From the NCBI GenBank assembly GCA_020047775.1, contig JAIFNK010000330.1, positions 1 through 7,984 of the forward strand: 7,984 bases of DNA, written 5' to 3'. Under the pieces are notes generated by a model, which ran no database searches, was not told the origin of the DNA, and saw only the letters and a program-made list of their open reading frames with translations. This DNA comes from Akkermansia sp. Lineage in GTDB: Bacteria; Verrucomicrobiota; Verrucomicrobiia; Verrucomicrobiales; Akkermansiaceae. Made by a program: the position numbers and the translations under genes. Shown one piece after another: positions 1-7,984 of this stretch (position 1 is the stretch's first letter; each line of letters opens with the position of its first letter).

Positions 1-237
1 CATTCGGGGGGCATTGAAAATCCAGCGGCGGCAGCGGTCATGCGCGGAAGATGGCGGATGGTCGTCCGGGAAATCCAGCTTTCATTGATGCGAATCGCGA
101 CAAAACAAGGGGTATTTCAGGACTCGGTGTAGGGAAAATGAAGGATAGGCATACCGTCCCATTGGACGACTTGAATATCGGTAATCGCCCATCTGTGGCT
201 ATCAGCGGACTGCCCTGAACATGGGGCATGTCTCAAT
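1..237 (-). other. Possible decayed coding stretch, unidentified
   Basis: No convincing gene lies left of the FN3 protein. One minus-strand frame stays open from about 237 to the left edge apart from a single TGA at 117-119. It reads protein-like on both sides of that stop: ITDIQVVQWDGMPILHF before it and CFVAIRINESWISRTTIRHL after it. There is no ATG at its upstream end and two tandem stops lie just before it. It could be the remnant of a broken gene running off the left edge, or chance. I do not recognise a family. A different minus-strand frame with an ATG (38-229) looks less protein-like. Confidence 0.15.
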
Positions 238-840
238 CCAACCCATCATCACTTCAGAAATCCTTTAGTCTCGCCACCTTGGCGATGAGCGCGCTGGCTG
301 TGCCTTCGGTCACGGCCCACCTTGAATCCCATCAAACTAGGCTGGAACGCGGTCCCTGAAACCGGCATCCAAGGCTACAAGGTCTATGTCGGCACAGCCA
401 GCAATCAATACACCTCGACCTACAGCGCCGGCACGAGCCTCAGCTACACCGTTCCGGACCGGGTCTTGGGGACAACCTACTATTTCGCCGTGAAGGCGGT
501 TGGTGCCGACGGTCTTGAAAGCGCTTACTCGCAGGAGATGGCCGTGACCATCGCGCCCCCGCCATTGCCGGTGGGTGGCGGCATGACCACCAACGGCTCG
601 GGCCAGCGCACGCTGAACTGGACTTTTCCAAAGGCGGCTTTGATCTCGTCGCCCGAGTTCGTCATCGAGCAGAGCACGAACCTGGTCAACTGGACGGTGG
701 CCGCCACGGTGTTGCCATCCGCCTCCACGGGAGGCACCACGTTGATGGCGAACTTCTCATGGCCCATGGCAACCTCGGGAAGCCGCAAGTTCTATCGACT
801 CACCGCGAAGAACTGGTTGGGGACGCCCATGACGCCTTGA
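228..840 (+). CDS. Secreted fibronectin type III domain protein, frameshifted after the signal peptide
   Basis: The body (frame of 322-840) has one FN3 domain at about residues 4-80 of that frame (IKLGWNAVPETGIQGYKVY, later TTYYFAVKAVGADGLES). A second beta-rich part follows (VIEQSTNLVNWTV, then SRKFYRLTAKNW), of a type seen at the ends of verrucomicrobial exported proteins. The only start in that frame is a TTG at 322 with no ribosome site, 34 bases after an in-frame stop. In the neighbouring frame an ATG at 228 opens a textbook signal peptide: basic/polar N-terminus, hydrophobic SLATLAMSALAVPS, cleavage site SVTA. This frame runs on only to a stop at 357-359. Dropping one T at 321-323 joins the two as SVTA-HLNPIKLGW and gives a 203-residue exported protein. 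Whether the extra base is a real mutation or a sequencing error cannot be told here. No enzyme motif is visible; a role in surface binding is inference only. Confidence 0.7.
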
Positions 841-872
841 GCAGGGGTTCTTGCATGATTTGATCAAAAACG

Positions 873-902
873 AAGGGCGGGTCCGTGAGTGGACCCGCCC
901 TT
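873..902. terminator. Bidirectional Rho-independent terminator
   Basis: A perfect 12-bp stem (AAGGGCGGGTCC at 873-884 with its complement at 891-902) encloses the six-base loop GTGAGT. On the + strand it is followed by TTGATTTTT. On the minus strand the base after the stem leads into a T-run (complement of AAAAA at 866-870). It sits between the convergent ends of the FN3 gene (840) and the fucP-like gene (936) and can serve both. Confidence 0.92.
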
Positions 903-935
903 TTGATTTTTGGCAGAGGTTTTTGCGGAAGCGAA

Positions 936-2501
936 TCAATGCCCCTTGGTGGCATCCACGCCGAGCACGCCATCCGAGCCGCTGAGCCTGCTCCATGTTA
1001 GTCCGTAGGCCGCGACCCAGATGAAACAGAAGAGAGGGACGATGAATCCGGCGGACATGCCGTCCTTGCTGGTATCGGCGATGTGGCCCATCAGCTTGGG
1101 CATGATGGCACCGCCCATGATGGCCATGACGATGAAGGACGAGGCTTTTTTCGCCCGACTGCCGAGGCCGTGGATGCCAAGCGAGAAGATCGTGGGGAAC
1201 ATGATGGACATGAAGAAATAGCTCAGGAACAGGGCGATGGCGGAAGTCCAGCCGAGTTTCAGCAGGACCAGGAGGCTGCATGCGGCGGCGAGAATCGCGA
1301 AGAGCCCCAGCACCTTGTGGGCCGGGAATTTCTTCAACAACGCGGCACCGATGAAGCGGCCGGCGAGGAAGAAGATGAAGCCGACGGAGGCGAGAGTGGA
1401 GGCGCCCTTGTCACTCAGGCCGAGGATGCCGTTTTTGTGAATTTCAAACCAGTTGCCGAAATAACCGGCTTTCCATGCGTCGGGCACGGCGGGGATTTGC
1501 GAGGTCATGTAGTTGATGAAATACGCGAAGACTCCGCACTGCGCGGCGACGTAGAAAAACTGGGTGAGCGTGGCCCCCGAGAAATGCGGGTGGCTCCAGA
1601 TGCTGTGGTTGGAAATGCCGCGGTTTTTGAGGGCGAAGACCACGGTGCCGATGGCGAGCAGCACGCCCGAGGCCGACCAGAGGGCTTGGGATTCGGTGAG
1701 TCCGAGTGACGTGCCGACCGAGGGAATGGCGACGACGGCGGAAACGATCATGCCGATGGCGACGGACAGCACGACGATGTTGAGCCAGAGCAAGCCCATG
1801 GCCACGCCACGGTTGGCGACCGGGGCATCGGCCGCGGGGCTGGCGTCGTCGAGGTGGAATTCATCGTCCGACTTGATGTCCGGCAGCTTGCAGAACGAGA
1901 AGATCACCGCGAGCACGAGGACGAAGCCGCCGATGGCGGCATAGGGGATCCACAGCGTTTCGGAGCCGGTGCTCTGGCCGCTCGAGTCCTTGCCGTAGAA
2001 AAAGGCGGCTCCGGCGATGGGGCCGAAGATCCAGCCGATGCCATTGCAGGACTGGGCGAGGTTGATGCGGGTGGCGGCGTATCGTTTCGGGCCGAGAACG
2101 GTGGAGTATGGGTTGGCGACGGTTTCCAGGAAGGTGAGTCCGGACGCGATCACGCAGACACCTAGCAGGAAGGCCGGAAAGGTGGCGATCTTGGTGGCGG
2201 GGATGAACCAGAAGCCGCCGACCGCGACCATCAGCAAGCCGGCGATGATGCCGCCCTTGTAGCCGAGCTTGCTGGCGAGCCAACCGGCAGGCATCGCCAT
2301 CAGGAAATAACCGAGATAGTGGGCGAACTGGACCCAGGCGGACTGGGCGAGCGTGAGGTGAAGTTCCTGTTGGAAGTGCTTGTCCATCACGTCGATCATG
2401 CCGTTGCAGAATCCCCAGAGGAGGAAGAGCGAACTGACGAGGGCGAAGGTGACGAGGTGGTTCTTGCCGTCGGAGGTTGTGAAGATGCCGGGTTTACTCA
2501 T
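936..2501 (-). CDS. fucP: FHS-family sugar:H+ symporter, L-fucose permease-like (MFS)
   Basis: An inner-membrane major facilitator transporter of 521 residues, likely importing L-fucose or a related deoxyhexose with protons. The N-terminal half tracks E. coli FucP closely: FALVSSLFLLWGFCNGMIDV, HFQQELHLT, GYFLMAMPAGWLASKLGYK, FLETVANPYSTVLGP and INLAQSCNGIG. D37 and E126 fall where FucP has its proton/substrate acids D46 and E135 (recalled), with the same spacing of 89. The C-terminal half has FFYVAAQCGVFAYFINY, GRFIGAALLKKF and FMSIMFPTIFSLGIHGLG. It is longer than FucP (about 438): an acidic loop at residues 207-228 is followed by two extra hydrophobic segments at about 233-260 and 271-291. 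It is second in an operon behind fucI, 114 bp apart. The ATG at 2501 fits the family start; no clear Shine-Dalgarno is seen. The exact sugar is inferred from context. Confidence 0.9.
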   Translation of the reverse strand: MSKPGIFTTSDGKNHLVTFALVSSLFLLWGFCNGMIDVMDKHFQQELHLTLAQSAWVQFAHYLGYFLMAMPAGWLASKLGYKGGIIAGLLMVAVGGFWFIPATKIATFPAFLLGVCVIASGLTFLETVANPYSTVLGPKRYAATRINLAQSCNGIGWIFGPIAGAAFFYGKDSSGQSTGSETLWIPYAAIGGFVLVLAVIFSFCKLPDIKSDDEFHLDDASPAADAPVANRGVAMGLLWLNIVVLSVAIGMIVSAVVAIPSVGTSLGLTESQALWSASGVLLAIGTVVFALKNRGISNHSIWSHPHFSGATLTQFFYVAAQCGVFAYFINYMTSQIPAVPDAWKAGYFGNWFEIHKNGILGLSDKGASTLASVGFIFFLAGRFIGAALLKKFPAHKVLGLFAILAAACSLLVLLKLGWTSAIALFLSYFFMSIMFPTIFSLGIHGLGSRAKKASSFIVMAIMGGAIMPKLMGHIADTSKDGMSAGFIVPLFCFIWVAAYGLTWSRLSGSDGVLGVDATKGH

Positions 2502-2541
2502 GAGTTTTCAAGATATGGTTTTTTGAAGTGTGGAGTCGTAA

Positions 2542-2584
2542 CTTCCCGTCATTAGGGAAGGGCTTCAGCTGAAAAGTAAAGCCC
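2542..2584 (-). promoter_or_regulatory. Two small hairpins between fucI and fucP
   Basis: The 114-bp gap between the two minus-strand genes holds two adjacent inverted repeats. CTTCCC (2542-2547) pairs with GGGAAG (2555-2560) across seven bases. GGGCTT (2560-2565) pairs with AAGCCC (2579-2584) across thirteen. Neither is followed by a T-run on the minus strand, so they look more like mRNA-processing or stability elements than full terminators. They share base 2560, so both cannot form completely at once. Confidence 0.3.
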
Positions 2585-2615
2585 CATGATGGTGAAGGTA
2601 GGGTCCGGTTCGTGA

Positions 2616-4397
<1,782 letters not shown>

Positions 4398-4569
4398 GAA
4401 AATCGTGGTTTGGTGGTTCGATTCCCTCGATTCTTGCACCAGGATTTGATTTGTCAGTCTGAATTTTCGACGAATCCCGAATTCATGCAGTTGGGTGGGG
4501 CATGCTGATTCTGTCATGAAATGCATATTATTGTCTTGATTGAGGGTTGGGGGGAAGTGAATTTCGGTC
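4398..4569. promoter_or_regulatory. Divergent control region between fucI and the AraC-type regulator
   Basis: This 172-bp gap must hold the promoters of both units and probably the regulator's sites. It contains a tandem TCGATTC repeat (4418-4424 and 4427-4433, period 9). An oppositely oriented GAATCCCGAATTC follows at 4472-4484, and another GATTC at 4507-4511. TCATGAAA occurs twice, near each gene (4394-4401 and 4514-4521). An AT-rich ATGCATATTATT (4521-4532) could supply a -10 box in either direction. No convincing -35/-10 pair can be named. The operator assignment is inference. Confidence 0.4.
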
Positions 4570-5448
4570 GTGCAGGGGATCCAGACAGCCAGTTCCTATA
4601 TTTCGCATGAGGTCGAGACCTCGCGGCTTTTTTTCCTGGATCCGGTGGAGGATGAGGATTTTGCCGTGGTATTTGGTGGTTTCGAGCGTTGTGCGGCGGA
4701 CTATCGGATCGATCGACGGGACTTTCCGTGGTATTCGCTGGAGTTCGTGAGTCATGGTGCGGGTAGGCTCCGTCTGGGAAATGCCGAGGCCGAGCTGGTG
4801 CCGGGAAGCTTTTATGTTTACGGGCCGTCCGTGCCCCAGCGGATTGAAACGTCGCCGGAAAATCCGTTGGGAAAATACTTCGTCGGCTTTACCGGCAGGC
4901 AGGTGGACGAATTTCTGGAGCGCTACGACATCCAACCCGGGTATATCTCGCGCTGCGCGAAGGGAGAGCCGATTCGGCGGGCCTTCGACACGCTGATCGA
5001 CCGCGGAATCCGGAAATCCCGGCTCGCCCGTCCGTTGTGCGCGAGCATCACCCGGCAGTTGCTGCTGATGTGCCGGGATGATGCGGCGGATCCCGTGAGC
5101 ACCGATACTCCGGCCTATGCGACCTATTCGCGTGCCAGGGATTTCATCGAGCGGAGCTACCTCGCCTTCACCTCGCTGGAAGCCATTGCGAAGGCCTGCG
5201 GGGTGGATGCTCCCTATCTGTGCCGTCTCTTCGCCCGCTTCCATGACGAGAGTCCCTATCAATTTCTAACCCGTTTGCGGATGGGGCACGCCTCGCGGAT
5301 GCTGCTGGAGAGCGACGCTTCGGTGAAATCGGTCGCCTCCGCGCTCGGGTTCAAGGATGCGTTCCATTTTTCCCGGGTATTCAAGTCCGTGCACCATGTT
5401 CCGCCGTCGCGCTTCCGGCAGTCGATGCACCCGCAGTGGCCGTCCTGA
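4570..5448 (+). CDS. AraC/XylS-family transcriptional regulator
   Basis: A 292-residue DNA-binding regulator. The N-terminal half (about 30-110) looks like the AraC sugar-sensing cupin: [19 protein letters not shown], then [19 protein letters not shown]. The C-terminal 100 residues carry the paired helix-turn-helix domain. The first helix pair is about 201-223 ([20 protein letters not shown]), the second about 251-272 ([20 protein letters not shown]), ending in the family signature VPPSRFR. The start is GTG at 4570, the only common start codon after the in-frame stop at 4558-4560; a GGGGAAG about 12 bases upstream may help. It diverges from fucI across 172 bp and is followed 65 bp later by the RbsD-like gene. 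By position it likely activates the fucose genes when the sugar is present. The ligand is not shown by the sequence. Confidence 0.92.
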   Translation: MQGIQTASSYISHEVETSRLFFLDPVEDEDFAVVFGGFERCAADYRIDRRDFPWYSLEFVSHGAGRLRLGNAEAELVPGSFYVYGPSVPQRIETSPENPLGKYFVGFTGRQVDEFLERYDIQPGYISRCAKGEPIRRAFDTLIDRGIRKSRLARPLCASITRQLLLMCRDDAADPVSTDTPAYATYSRARDFIERSYLAFTSLEAIAKACGVDAPYLCRLFARFHDESPYQFLTRLRMGHASRMLLESDASVKSVASALGFKDAFHFSRVFKSVHHVPPSRFRQSMHPQWPS

Positions 5449-5513
5449 AAGCGGATTGACGAACCGACGCGAAGCGGGATGATTGCCGCGAACCCTCAAC
5501 CTGACACCACGCC

Positions 5514-5903
5514 ATGTTACAAACCGGTATTCTCAATCCCAACATCCTCGATCTCATCGCCCGCATCCGCCACACCAACACGCTGGTGATTGCGGATTGG
5601 GCATTTCCCTACTGGCCGGAGATCGAGACGGTCGATATCTCGCTGACGCGCGGGATTCCGACGGTGCTGGATGTTTTGGACCTGCTGACGCCCGTCTTCA
5701 AAATCGGCCGGATCTGGCAGGCGGATGAGTTCGTGACCAGCAACCCCGCGGAAACGGTGGAGCGATTCGCGAAGTCCTTCGGCACGATTGCGTTGACCCG
5801 TGAGGCCCATGTGGACTTCAAGAAGCGCGTGCCCCACGCCATCGGATTGATTCGCACGGGAGATGCGACGCCCTATGGCAACATCATCATCGAGTCGGAG
5901 TGA
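5514..5903 (+). CDS. RbsD/FucU-family sugar mutarotase (pyranase)
   Basis: A 129-residue cytoplasmic protein of the RbsD/FucU family, which speeds interconversion of sugar anomers or of pyranose and furanose forms so that the right ring form reaches the next enzyme. Family features: MLQTGILNPNIL start, RHTNTLVIAD with H20 and D28, SLTRGIPTVLDVL, and the end motif IRTGDATPYGNIII. H20, H99, K103, Y121 and N123 fall where RbsD has its active-site residues (recalled: H20, H98, K102, Y120, N122). Length and motifs are closer to RbsD than to classic FucU, but with an L-fucose isomerase next door the substrate is more likely L-fucose than ribose; that is inference. It lies 65 bp behind the regulator, probably in one transcript. 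Its stop is two bases from the stop of the convergent repeat-protein fragment. No clear Shine-Dalgarno precedes the ATG. Confidence 0.88.
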   Translation: MLQTGILNPNILDLIARIRHTNTLVIADWAFPYWPEIETVDISLTRGIPTVLDVLDLLTPVFKIGRIWQADEFVTSNPAETVERFAKSFGTIALTREAHVDFKKRVPHAIGLIRTGDATPYGNIIIESE

Positions 5904-5905
5904 TC

Positions 5906-6757
5906 TCACTCGTCAGGTGGCGGAACGGAGCCCGGCGGAAGATCGAGGACGACTCTCAAACGGCTGAAGAGCCGGCCATTCGCTTCCAGTGATTGCGGGA
6001 TGTAAACCTTCACCTGGTCGATCGGATCGCCGGGCTCGGTGACAAATTTCTCGCCGTGAGTTCCGTTCGCAGGGGTCCATGGGCCTGTCAGGCTGGTGGC
6101 CCACTCGACTTCGACGGTGGTGCGATCTGAGCGGCGATAGGTGAATTGCAGATATTCCTCCTCACCCGGGATCGCATCCGTGTCCGCAGAGATGAGCGCG
6201 GCCGTGGGTAGAATGGCGCCGTCGGACGCTCTTCCGGGATTTCCGCCGAGGACAAATTCGAGCGCATTGCGGATGCCGTCTCCGTCGGAATCATCGTGGG
6301 GACCGGCGACCAGGGATAGGCTCTTGAGCCATTGCGTGAACTCAGCGACAGGGTTTACAACCACCGACACGGTGGCGGGAGTTGAGGTAGCGGCCCCGTC
6401 ACTAACGGCGAATGTAAAGCTGTCGGTTCCGTTGAAATCAGGGACTGGCGTGTAGGTGGCCACCGCTCCTGTCATGGTGACGCTGCCGTGAGCGGGTTGG
6501 GCGGAAACCGCGAAGGTGAGCGCGGTGCCTTCAATACCGGTGCCTGTTAGTGTTGTGACCACCGGTTCGTCCTCGTCCACGGATCGGGATTGCTGGATGG
6601 CAACCGGCCCGTTGTTGATGGGTGCGACCGTGAGAGTAATGGTCGCGGGGGCGGATGTCAGGTCGCCGTCGGTCACGGTGAAGGTGAAGCTGTCGTTTCC
6701 GTTGTAATCCGCCGCTGGTTTGTAAGTCAGATTAGGGGCGGTGCCGGTCAATGTGCC
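5906..6757 (-). pseudogene. C-terminal remnant of a large cadherin/Ig-like repeat surface protein
   Basis: About 284 residues that belong to the end of a much longer exported protein. From the N-side: the tail of one repeat (GTLTGTAPNLTYKPAADYNG, then SFTFTVTDGDLTS), a full second repeat (SVDEDEPVVTTLTGTGIEG to STPATVSVVVNPV), and a linker EFTQWLKSLSL. Next come a calcium-binding type motif DSDGDGIRNALEFVLGGNP and a terminal beta-rich domain (LQFTYRRSDRTTVEVEW, LTGPWTP, LFSRLRV). This tail pattern is common in verrucomicrobial surface proteins. Repeat homology stops abruptly at the glycine encoded at 6755-6757. The nearest upstream frame runs on to an ATG at 6802, but those 14 residues are antisense to a transposase gene. 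No signal peptide or earlier repeats exist in the window, so this is a truncated remnant. Adhesion is the usual inferred role of such proteins. Confidence 0.85.
6353..6757 (-). repeat. Tandem ~90-residue cadherin/Ig-like repeat units (one partial, one full)
   Basis: Two copies of a 270-bp unit, offset exactly by 270 bases at the conserved SFTF codons (6411-6440 against 6681-6710). The full unit is 6353-6622; the partial one is 6623-6757, cut on its N-terminal side. Shared protein pattern: (A/L)TY.P..D(Y/F)NG.DSFTF.V(T/S)DG..TS.PAT. Confidence 0.75.
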
Positions 6758-6758
6758 C

Positions 6759-6959
6759 ATGTTCTTTGAGATCAACAAGAACCGCAATTCACCGCCCTGC
6801 ATTCTCCCGCGCGAATCCTACCGCAATCAGGGCAAAGTCCGGCACCGCACCATCGCCAACCTCAGCTCCTGGCCTGACGACCTTGTCTTCGGACTGCGCG
6901 AACTTCTCAAGAACCACCTGCAAAATCAAGGATTCGGAGGAGCGGATCAGGATGTCTGA
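6759..6959 (+). pseudogene. N-terminal fragment of an IS1634-type transposase
   Basis: The + strand from the ATG at 6759 encodes KNRNSPPCILPRESYRNQGK followed by VRHRTIANLSSWPDDLVFGL. This matches the opening of IS1634-family transposases as I recall them (RESYREGGKV.KRT.ANLS.WP). Similarity ends near residue 51 (about 6911), and the frame stops at 6957-6959. The catalytic DDE part is missing, so it cannot be active. No terminal inverted repeat or target duplication was seen on either side. On the left the repeat-protein gene begins only one base before the ATG, so the element's own 5' end is also lost. Assignment to IS1634 rather than a related IS4-like group is from memory. Confidence 0.7.
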
Positions 6960-7200
6960 AACCGCACGAATCGGAATCGCTGCAAGTCACTTGTTGACCT
7001 GCCAAACAAGGAATTGATCGCCTCGAAGTGTTGCCTGATGAGTGGGTCGACTGGGAGAGTGGACGATTTTGAGGTGGATCAGCGAATGTGTGGTCTGAAA
7101 TAAGAGGTACAGCGTCTACAATTCCCAAAAAATGATCGGTCTTGGCACCTGGATCCCGATTTATTTCACTGATTATAAGTGGGTTGTGGAATCGTTTGGG
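6960..7200. other. Intergenic stretch with no recognised feature
   Basis: No frame here gives a recognisable protein, and I found no tRNA, inverted repeat pair or remaining transposase sequence. A long minus-strand frame (6907-7410) crosses it, but that frame also covers the rRNA leader and the transposase remnant and is rich in R, S and P, as expected of a chance frame. Weak promoter-like words occur (TTGGCA at 7142-7147, TATAAG at 7174-7179), but their 26-base spacing is too long for one promoter. Confidence 0.5.
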
Positions 7201-7259
7201 AAAATTCTCAAAAAACATCACAAAATGGATTGACCCGCGTCGTCGGGTCGGAATAGGTT
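7201..7259 (+). promoter_or_regulatory. Candidate rRNA operon promoter with A-rich upstream element
   Basis: An A-rich run (7201-7227) resembles an UP element. It is followed by TTGACC (7230-7235), a good -35 box. TAGGTT (7254-7259), 18 bases further, is a poor but possible -10. The spacer contains an inverted repeat, GACCCG (7232-7237) with CGGGTC (7244-7249). Position and strand suit a stable-RNA promoter about 340 bases ahead of 16S. The -10 box is uncertain. Confidence 0.4.
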
Positions 7260-7299
7260 CCGCCCGTCGCCACGACGGAGGGCGACCGAGAGACAGAAT

Positions 7300-7345
7300 G
7301 TCGATCGCGGTGCTTACTTCGGTAAACCCACCCGATCGGCTTTTT
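7300..7345 (+). terminator. Terminator-like hairpin in the rRNA leader
   Basis: Bases 7300-7307 pair with 7333-7340 (one G-T pair), and after a bulged C, GGTG (7309-7312) pairs with CCAC-type bases 7329-7332. This is about 12 bp in all, followed directly by TTTTT (7341-7345). The shape is that of a Rho-independent terminator with a large loop. It lies between the candidate promoter and the boxA-like element. It may be an attenuator, a block to read-through from upstream, or simply leader structure. Confidence 0.45.
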
Positions 7346-7360
7346 AGTCCCCTCGAAACA

Positions 7361-7372
7361 AGCTCTTTGACA
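7361..7372 (+). promoter_or_regulatory. boxA-like antitermination element of the rRNA leader
   Basis: AGCTCTTTGACA matches the E. coli rrn boxA (TGCTCTTTAACA) at 10 of 12 positions. It lies about 230 bases ahead of 16S on the same strand, where boxA is expected. In known systems the transcript of this site binds NusB/NusE to make RNA polymerase resistant to termination. The same letters include TTGACA (7367-7372), but no -10 box follows at normal spacing, so I prefer boxA over a promoter. Confidence 0.65.
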
Positions 7373-7378
7373 GTATGG

Positions 7379-7547
7379 CTCAGCGGAAATCGTGCCAAGT
7401 ATCGATGCAAATCGGTCCGAGGCGGTCCTAAGCAGACAAGGTTTCGCTGAGAAGAGGAAAAAGATTAAATTGTGCGCTGCGCGTCGGGGAGTCGTAAGAC
7501 TCCGGTCGAAAGACAACGATGCGTGGAAGTCGGGCTCACGGCCCGAC
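7379..7547 (+). other. Structured pre-16S leader with several hairpins
   Basis: After boxA, CTCAGCG (7379-7385) can pair with CGCTGAG (7445-7451) over a long loop. GGAGTC (7488-7493) pairs with GACTCC (7498-7503) across a GTAA tetraloop. GTCGGGC (7529-7535) pairs with GCCCGAC (7541-7547). These are expected for a leader that is folded and trimmed by RNases during 16S maturation. The cleavage sites cannot be set without the sequence beyond 16S. Confidence 0.5.
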
Positions 7548-7601
7548 ACCCCGATTTAAAGTCAAAGAGGAGTTCGCTCCGAATTGGTGAGTAAATCAAT
7601 T

Positions 7602-7984
<383 letters not shown>

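Noticed and set aside
318..327. Programmed +1 frameshift at CTT GAA in the FN3 gene
   Set aside because: Known +1 sites pair a slippery codon with a stop or a rare codon. Here the next codon is GAA, with no stop, no Shine-Dalgarno-like stimulator and no obvious structure. Mutation or sequencing error is simpler.
1083..1709. + strand frames opposite the transporter gene
   Set aside because: Low-complexity, G/E/D-rich shadow of a well-supported membrane protein gene.
4398..4526. Longer fucI start at 4526
   Set aside because: It adds 43 residues without any counterpart in the family and covers the divergent control region; the ATG at 4397 matches the E. coli FucI start.
5890..5915. GAGTG/CACTC inverted repeat at the convergent stops of the RbsD-like gene and the repeat remnant as a terminator
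   Set aside because: Only five pairs with a four-base loop and no T-run on either strand; too weak to call.
7367..7372. TTGACA as a -35 box right ahead of 16S
   Set aside because: No -10-like hexamer occurs 16-18 bases downstream, and the surrounding bases match boxA better.
6907..7410. 167-residue minus-strand frame before the rRNA operon
   Set aside because: It overlaps the transposase remnant, the candidate promoter and boxA of the rRNA leader, has no recognisable motif, and looks like chance.
7410..7600. tRNA gene in the rRNA leader
   Set aside because: The hairpins present do not form a cloverleaf and there is no TTCRA-type T-arm or CCA-side acceptor pairing.

Overview
The window comes from a verrucomicrobial bacterium, most likely of the family that holds Luteolibacter and Haloferula. 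The evidence is the 16S rRNA 5' part at the right edge: it carries the 18-base target of the Verrucomicrobia-type probe EUB338-III (positions 7936-7953), and the rest reads like that group. DNA is GC-rich, and most gene starts lack a clear Shine-Dalgarno sequence.

Layout. (a) 1-840: a left-edge stretch without a convincing gene, then a small secreted fibronectin-III protein on the + strand. Its signal peptide and body lie in different frames because of one extra base near 321-323. (b) 873-902: a strong bidirectional terminator between two convergent units. (c) 936-5903: an L-fucose (6-deoxyhexose) module. An FHS-family sugar:H+ symporter (fucP-like) and L-fucose isomerase (fucI) form a minus-strand operon. 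Diverging from it across a 172-bp control region are an AraC-family regulator and an RbsD/FucU-family sugar mutarotase/pyranase on the + strand. Together they would import the sugar, interconvert its ring forms, isomerise it to the ketose, and switch the set on. No kinase or aldolase is in the window. (d) 5906-6959: gene debris. The C-terminal part of a large surface protein with about 90-residue cadherin/Ig-like repeats (minus strand) is joined directly to the first ~50 codons of an IS1634-type transposase (+ strand). Neither the rest of the repeat gene nor the rest of the insertion sequence is present. (e) 6960-7601: no protein gene; the right part is the leader of an rRNA operon, with a candidate promoter, a terminator-like hairpin, a boxA-like antitermination element and further hairpins. 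(f) 7602-7984: 16S rRNA, cut by the window edge.

I see no CRISPR array, phage genes or defence system. The best second-look items are the repeat-gene/transposase junction, the terminator-like hairpin upstream of boxA in the rRNA leader, the frameshift in the FN3 gene, and the enlarged FucP-like transporter.
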